From the NCBI RefSeq assembly GCF_020991455.1, contig NZ_JAJMOX010000003.1, forward strand, positions 124,001 through 188,000: a stretch of DNA of 64,000 nucleotides, written 5' to 3'. Shown in pieces: positions 61,403-64,000 of this stretch. The stretch's first letter is position 1. Every line of letters begins with the position of its first letter. The DNA comes from Flavobacterium sp. JAS. GTDB taxonomy: Bacteria > Bacteroidota > Bacteroidia > Flavobacteriales > Flavobacteriaceae. The notes under the pieces are model-generated. The model worked only from the letters and a program-made list of their open reading frames with translations, was not told the origin of the DNA and searched no databases. The position numbers were made by a program, and so were the translations under genes.

Positions 61403-63826
61403 ATGTCAGATTTTAAAATAACCGGAAATCCTAATCCTGTAGTAGGAAAAGAAGAGTTTTACACGATAAGTAATGCTCTGGCTCCATTATTTCCTCATAC
61501 TACGGCACCAAAAAGCCCGTTTGATACACCTGTTTTATGGACTGTACATGTTTTAGAATATGGCAGATGGCGTAAAACAAAAGAGAATGACAAAAAAGGA
61601 GATAAAGTCTCTTATACGTTCTTGCAGAGAAGTCTGGAAAGAAATGGCATTCGTATTATGGCAACAAAAGGAAATCAGGTAGCACGAATAGACATAAAAG
61701 CCAAACCTGCTGATAAACCAAAAATTGAAAGTATAGAATTGCTTGATAAAAGTGGCAAGAAACCTTCTGCGCCCTTATCATACGGGCAAACACTTAAAGC
61801 GAGAGTGCACTGTTTGCATATGGAAAGACGCAAGGTGTATGTGACACTTTGGGAAGACGATGCAAAGGGCGCAGGACACAATAAGGCGAATGAAAAAAAC
61901 CTGCTGGAAACACGTTCTGGTATTGTAAAAGAAGGAATTGTAGATATTGACTTTTTATTAAAACCAAGTTTTGCCAAGATCGCCAAAATGAGCAAAGATG
62001 AAGGTAAAATACATGAATACTATGTTACAACTGATTTTGACGATAAAAAATTAGCCAGTAAAAATGTCAATGTTAATGACGTTGAAACACCTGTAGCTCC
62101 TTATAAAGGGAAAACTACGACACCGCCACAACAGCCAACGAAAACAACTCCACCTGTACAAACAACAAAACCGAAAACATCGACATCTGGTGCACAGACA
62201 GCTCCAAAAGGAGCAATTACAAAAGTGCATATTACAGATATAGCAAATCATGCAATAAAAGGTGTTTTTAAGGAAAAGCAGTTAAAAGTATGGATAGATT
62301 CTAATGGATTAATTGGAAAGGAGATTCGTCTTAGATTGTATGATGAGGATTCAATTAGTAATGATTTATTAGTCGATCAAAAATTTACTATTAACAGCAA
62401 CATATTTCCCATAACTGTAACCCTTAATAAGATACCAAGAAGTAAAGGAGGATATTTAGGAGAAGGAGAAGAACAAGAACTATTTGCCGAAGTTGAAGTT
62501 TTACAAACCCAAAAAAGTACAGTAAGCAAAATAGTTAATGTTGATGTTAAAGCTTTTAAGCAAGATCAGATTGAAGTTACAAATAAAGTGATGAAGGTTG
62601 CTGATCCTGATAAAAAGGATGAAAAAAATGATAAAAAAGGTAAATGTTATTGTAATAGAGATTTTACTTTGGAGGAATTTACTAAAATCTTAGAGAAGTT
62701 AAGAGATAGTGAACCGATGGTACAAAAGTCGAGTAAATATAATTTGTTTGGATCTGATAATTGCGAATTAGATTCTAAAGATAAAACTATTGAAAAGTTT
62801 AACTCACAATTAAATATTATTTTTAAAAAATATAATATTAATACTTGCCTAAGAAAAATTCACTTTTTATCTCAAGCTTACCTCGAAACAGATAGGTTTA
62901 GAACTACAAAAGAATATAGTAAAAGAGGTGAATATAAACCATATTTTGGTAGAGGTCTTATGCAATTGACATGGGAAAGCAATTATGAAATTTATAAAGC
63001 TTACAGTGGAGTTGAGTGTGTCGACGATTATGAAGTTATTGCTAATAATTTAGAAAATGCTTTTGACTCCGCTGGATGGTATTGGAAACAAGGAAAAGTT
63101 CTTAGTGTTGGAGATAGATGGAAAGCTGCATCAACTGCTCCTTCATATGTTACAATTCATAAACCTAATTACCCTAAAAATAAAATATCATATAAAAAAG
63201 GAAATAAAACTATAAGTTATGGTACCGTAGATTTTGGTTTAATTGCTGATGATGATAAAGTTGACGTAATTAGTTATTTAGTTAATGGTGGAAGCAATGG
63301 ATTGCAAGAGAGAAGAAATTATGTAAATACTTTAAAAAAAATCTTCAAATTTCCCCAAGATTGTGTTAACAAAACTTCCGAAAAAGCATCAACTAGTACA
63401 ACTGACGAAAAGGCAGTAACTATTCGATTAGTTAGGAAATGGGAAACTAAAAAATCAACAATTGGTGAATTTACAATTGATGGTAGTGAAATAAAAGGTT
63501 TTATATTGGAAGAAAAAGGACCCGATACAACTACTGCAGGGATTGAACAAAGGATACCAATTGGAACTTATAATTTGGCATGGCATAAAGGTACAAAGGT
63601 AAAAAAAGGTTTAAAAGTTTATAATAGTGGAGTTTCTAAAGATAGAGCGATTTTAATTCACTCTGGAAACACCGCAGCAGATACAGAAGGTTGTCTTTTA
63701 CCTGGTTCTACTAGATCAGTTGATTTTGTAGGTAATAGTAAAGATAAGCTAAAAGAAATTTTTGATTATGTCGAAGAAAAAGGAATTGATAATGCTAAAA
63801 TAATAATAACTCAAAAGTATGAATAA
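61403..63826 (+). CDS. Type VI effector: Ig-like N-terminus, GH19 lysozyme-like and DUF5675-like domains
   Basis: This is an 807-residue protein without signal peptide. Residues 1-235 and 271-400 are beta-rich Ig-like regions, with a Thr/Pro linker (237-270) between them. A lysine/aspartate-rich hinge (about 400-414) leads to a GH19 lysozyme/chitinase-like domain (about 416-655): E495 in FLSQAYLETDRFRTTKEYS and E504 are the likely catalytic acids, and FGRGLMQLTWESNYEIY is the family signature. The C-terminal domain (672-807) is DUF5675-like, with H753 (AILIHSGN) and C764 (TEGCLLPG) placed like the His/Cys of L,D-transpeptidase-type enzymes. It should attack cell walls of rivals. Coding GC falls sharply after the hinge. 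Confidence 0.85.
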   Translation: MSDFKITGNPNPVVGKEEFYTISNALAPLFPHTTAPKSPFDTPVLWTVHVLEYGRWRKTKENDKKGDKVSYTFLQRSLERNGIRIMATKGNQVARIDIKAKPADKPKIESIELLDKSGKKPSAPLSYGQTLKARVHCLHMERRKVYVTLWEDDAKGAGHNKANEKNLLETRSGIVKEGIVDIDFLLKPSFAKIAKMSKDEGKIHEYYVTTDFDDKKLASKNVNVNDVETPVAPYKGKTTTPPQQPTKTTPPVQTTKPKTSTSGAQTAPKGAITKVHITDIANHAIKGVFKEKQLKVWIDSNGLIGKEIRLRLYDEDSISNDLLVDQKFTINSNIFPITVTLNKIPRSKGGYLGEGEEQELFAEVEVLQTQKSTVSKIVNVDVKAFKQDQIEVTNKVMKVADPDKKDEKNDKKGKCYCNRDFTLEEFTKILEKLRDSEPMVQKSSKYNLFGSDNCELDSKDKTIEKFNSQLNIIFKKYNINTCLRKIHFLSQAYLETDRFRTTKEYSKRGEYKPYFGRGLMQLTWESNYEIYKAYSGVECVDDYEVIANNLENAFDSAGWYWKQGKVLSVGDRWKAASTAPSYVTIHKPNYPKNKISYKKGNKTISYGTVDFGLIADDDKVDVISYLVNGGSNGLQERRNYVNTLKKIFKFPQDCVNKTSEKASTSTTDEKAVTIRLVRKWETKKSTIGEFTIDGSEIKGFILEEKGPDTTTAGIEQRIPIGTYNLAWHKGTKVKKGLKVYNSGVSKDRAILIHSGNTAADTEGCLLPGSTRSVDFVGNSKDKLKEIFDYVEEKGIDNAKIIITQKYE

Positions 63827-64000
63827 GTATGTTTTAATATTGCTTTTATTGGTTAGTTGTAGAAATTCTTCGCAAGAGGATAAAAATGCAATTAATATCA
63901 AAAACGCATATAATAGTAAAAATGAAATTGAATTTTTAAATCAGTTTCCTAATAAATTTGAAACGTTTAATGAATATTTTGGATGGAATAATTCAACTGA
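63819..64000 (+). CDS. Start of a lipoprotein, candidate immunity protein (3' end outside window)
   Basis: ATG 63819 overlaps the effector's last codons by 8 bases, and the frame stays open to the window end. It begins MNKYVLILLLLVSC with lipobox cysteine at residue 14, then RNSSQEDKNAINIKNAYNSK. A lipoprotein coupled to a cell-wall-degrading effector is what an immunity protein against a periplasmic toxin looks like. The sequence is AT-rich like the toxin end. About 60 residues are visible, too few to name a family. Confidence 0.75.
   Translation, partial: MNKYVLILLLLVSCRNSSQEDKNAINIKNAYNSKNEIEFLNQFPNKFETFNEYFGWNNST

Overview
This window is low-GC DNA from a member of the Bacteroidota, almost certainly a Flavobacterium or a close relative. 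The evidence is SusC/SusD pairs, short lipoprotein signals followed by acidic residues, TAnnTTTG-type promoters, a Bacteroidota-type (subtype iii) type VI secretion locus, and intergenic repeats typical of flavobacterial chromosomes. No tRNA, rRNA, CRISPR array, transposase or phage gene was seen.

Layout. (1) 1-10526 is a polysaccharide utilisation locus for a laminarin-like beta-1,3-glucan: the 3' end of a Y_Y_Y/HTH sensor-regulator, SusC, SusD, a surface glycan-binding lipoprotein with a duplicated C-terminal module, a GH16 lipoprotein and a GH16 exoenzyme. (2) 10527-13286 holds an ECF sigma factor with its own promoter, a 47-residue gene behind it, a structured non-coding stretch with a broken signal-peptide remnant, and a TPR protein. 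(3) 13323-37986 is mostly housekeeping: endonuclease III without its Fe-S motif, Bcp peroxiredoxin, a metallo-beta-lactamase-fold hydrolase, an esterase, a dihydroorotase homologue lacking metal ligands, a BatA-type membrane protein, a DEAD-box helicase, LolD, serine biosynthesis (serA, serC), acyl-CoA reductase and ferredoxin, plus many small lipoproteins and membrane proteins. (4) 38065-53249 has a TonB-dependent receptor, ychF, a DUF2459 protein, a YihY-type protein, a flavin reductase, a transglutaminase-like protein, pncB, and topoisomerase IV (parE, parC) with a small lipoprotein gene wedged between the two subunits. (5) 53307-64000 is part of a type VI secretion system: ClpV/TssH and a PKD protein leftward; rightward an NlpC/P60-like protein, a TssG-like baseplate protein, TssN, a LysM protein, a PAAR-like DUF4280 tip protein, a large effector with GH19 and DUF5675-like domains, and the start of a lipoprotein that is probably its immunity protein.

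How parts work together. In the PUL the lipoproteins bind and cut glucan at the cell surface, SusCD imports oligosaccharides, and the regulator is expected to sense periplasmic products. In the secretion locus the tip, adaptor, effector and immunity genes are consecutive and closely spaced, as expected for a cargo module. The effector's C-terminal half and the immunity gene are clearly more AT-rich than its N-terminal half, suggesting a swappable toxin end.

The most interesting signals are the effector/immunity module, the NlpC/P60-like protein with both catalytic histidines replaced, a leader region with a possible 40-codon ORF overlapping a terminator-like hairpin ahead of the secretion operon, a hairpin that buries the start codon at 18548, and several structured intergenic repeat families. 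All calls come from reading the sequence; no database search was possible.
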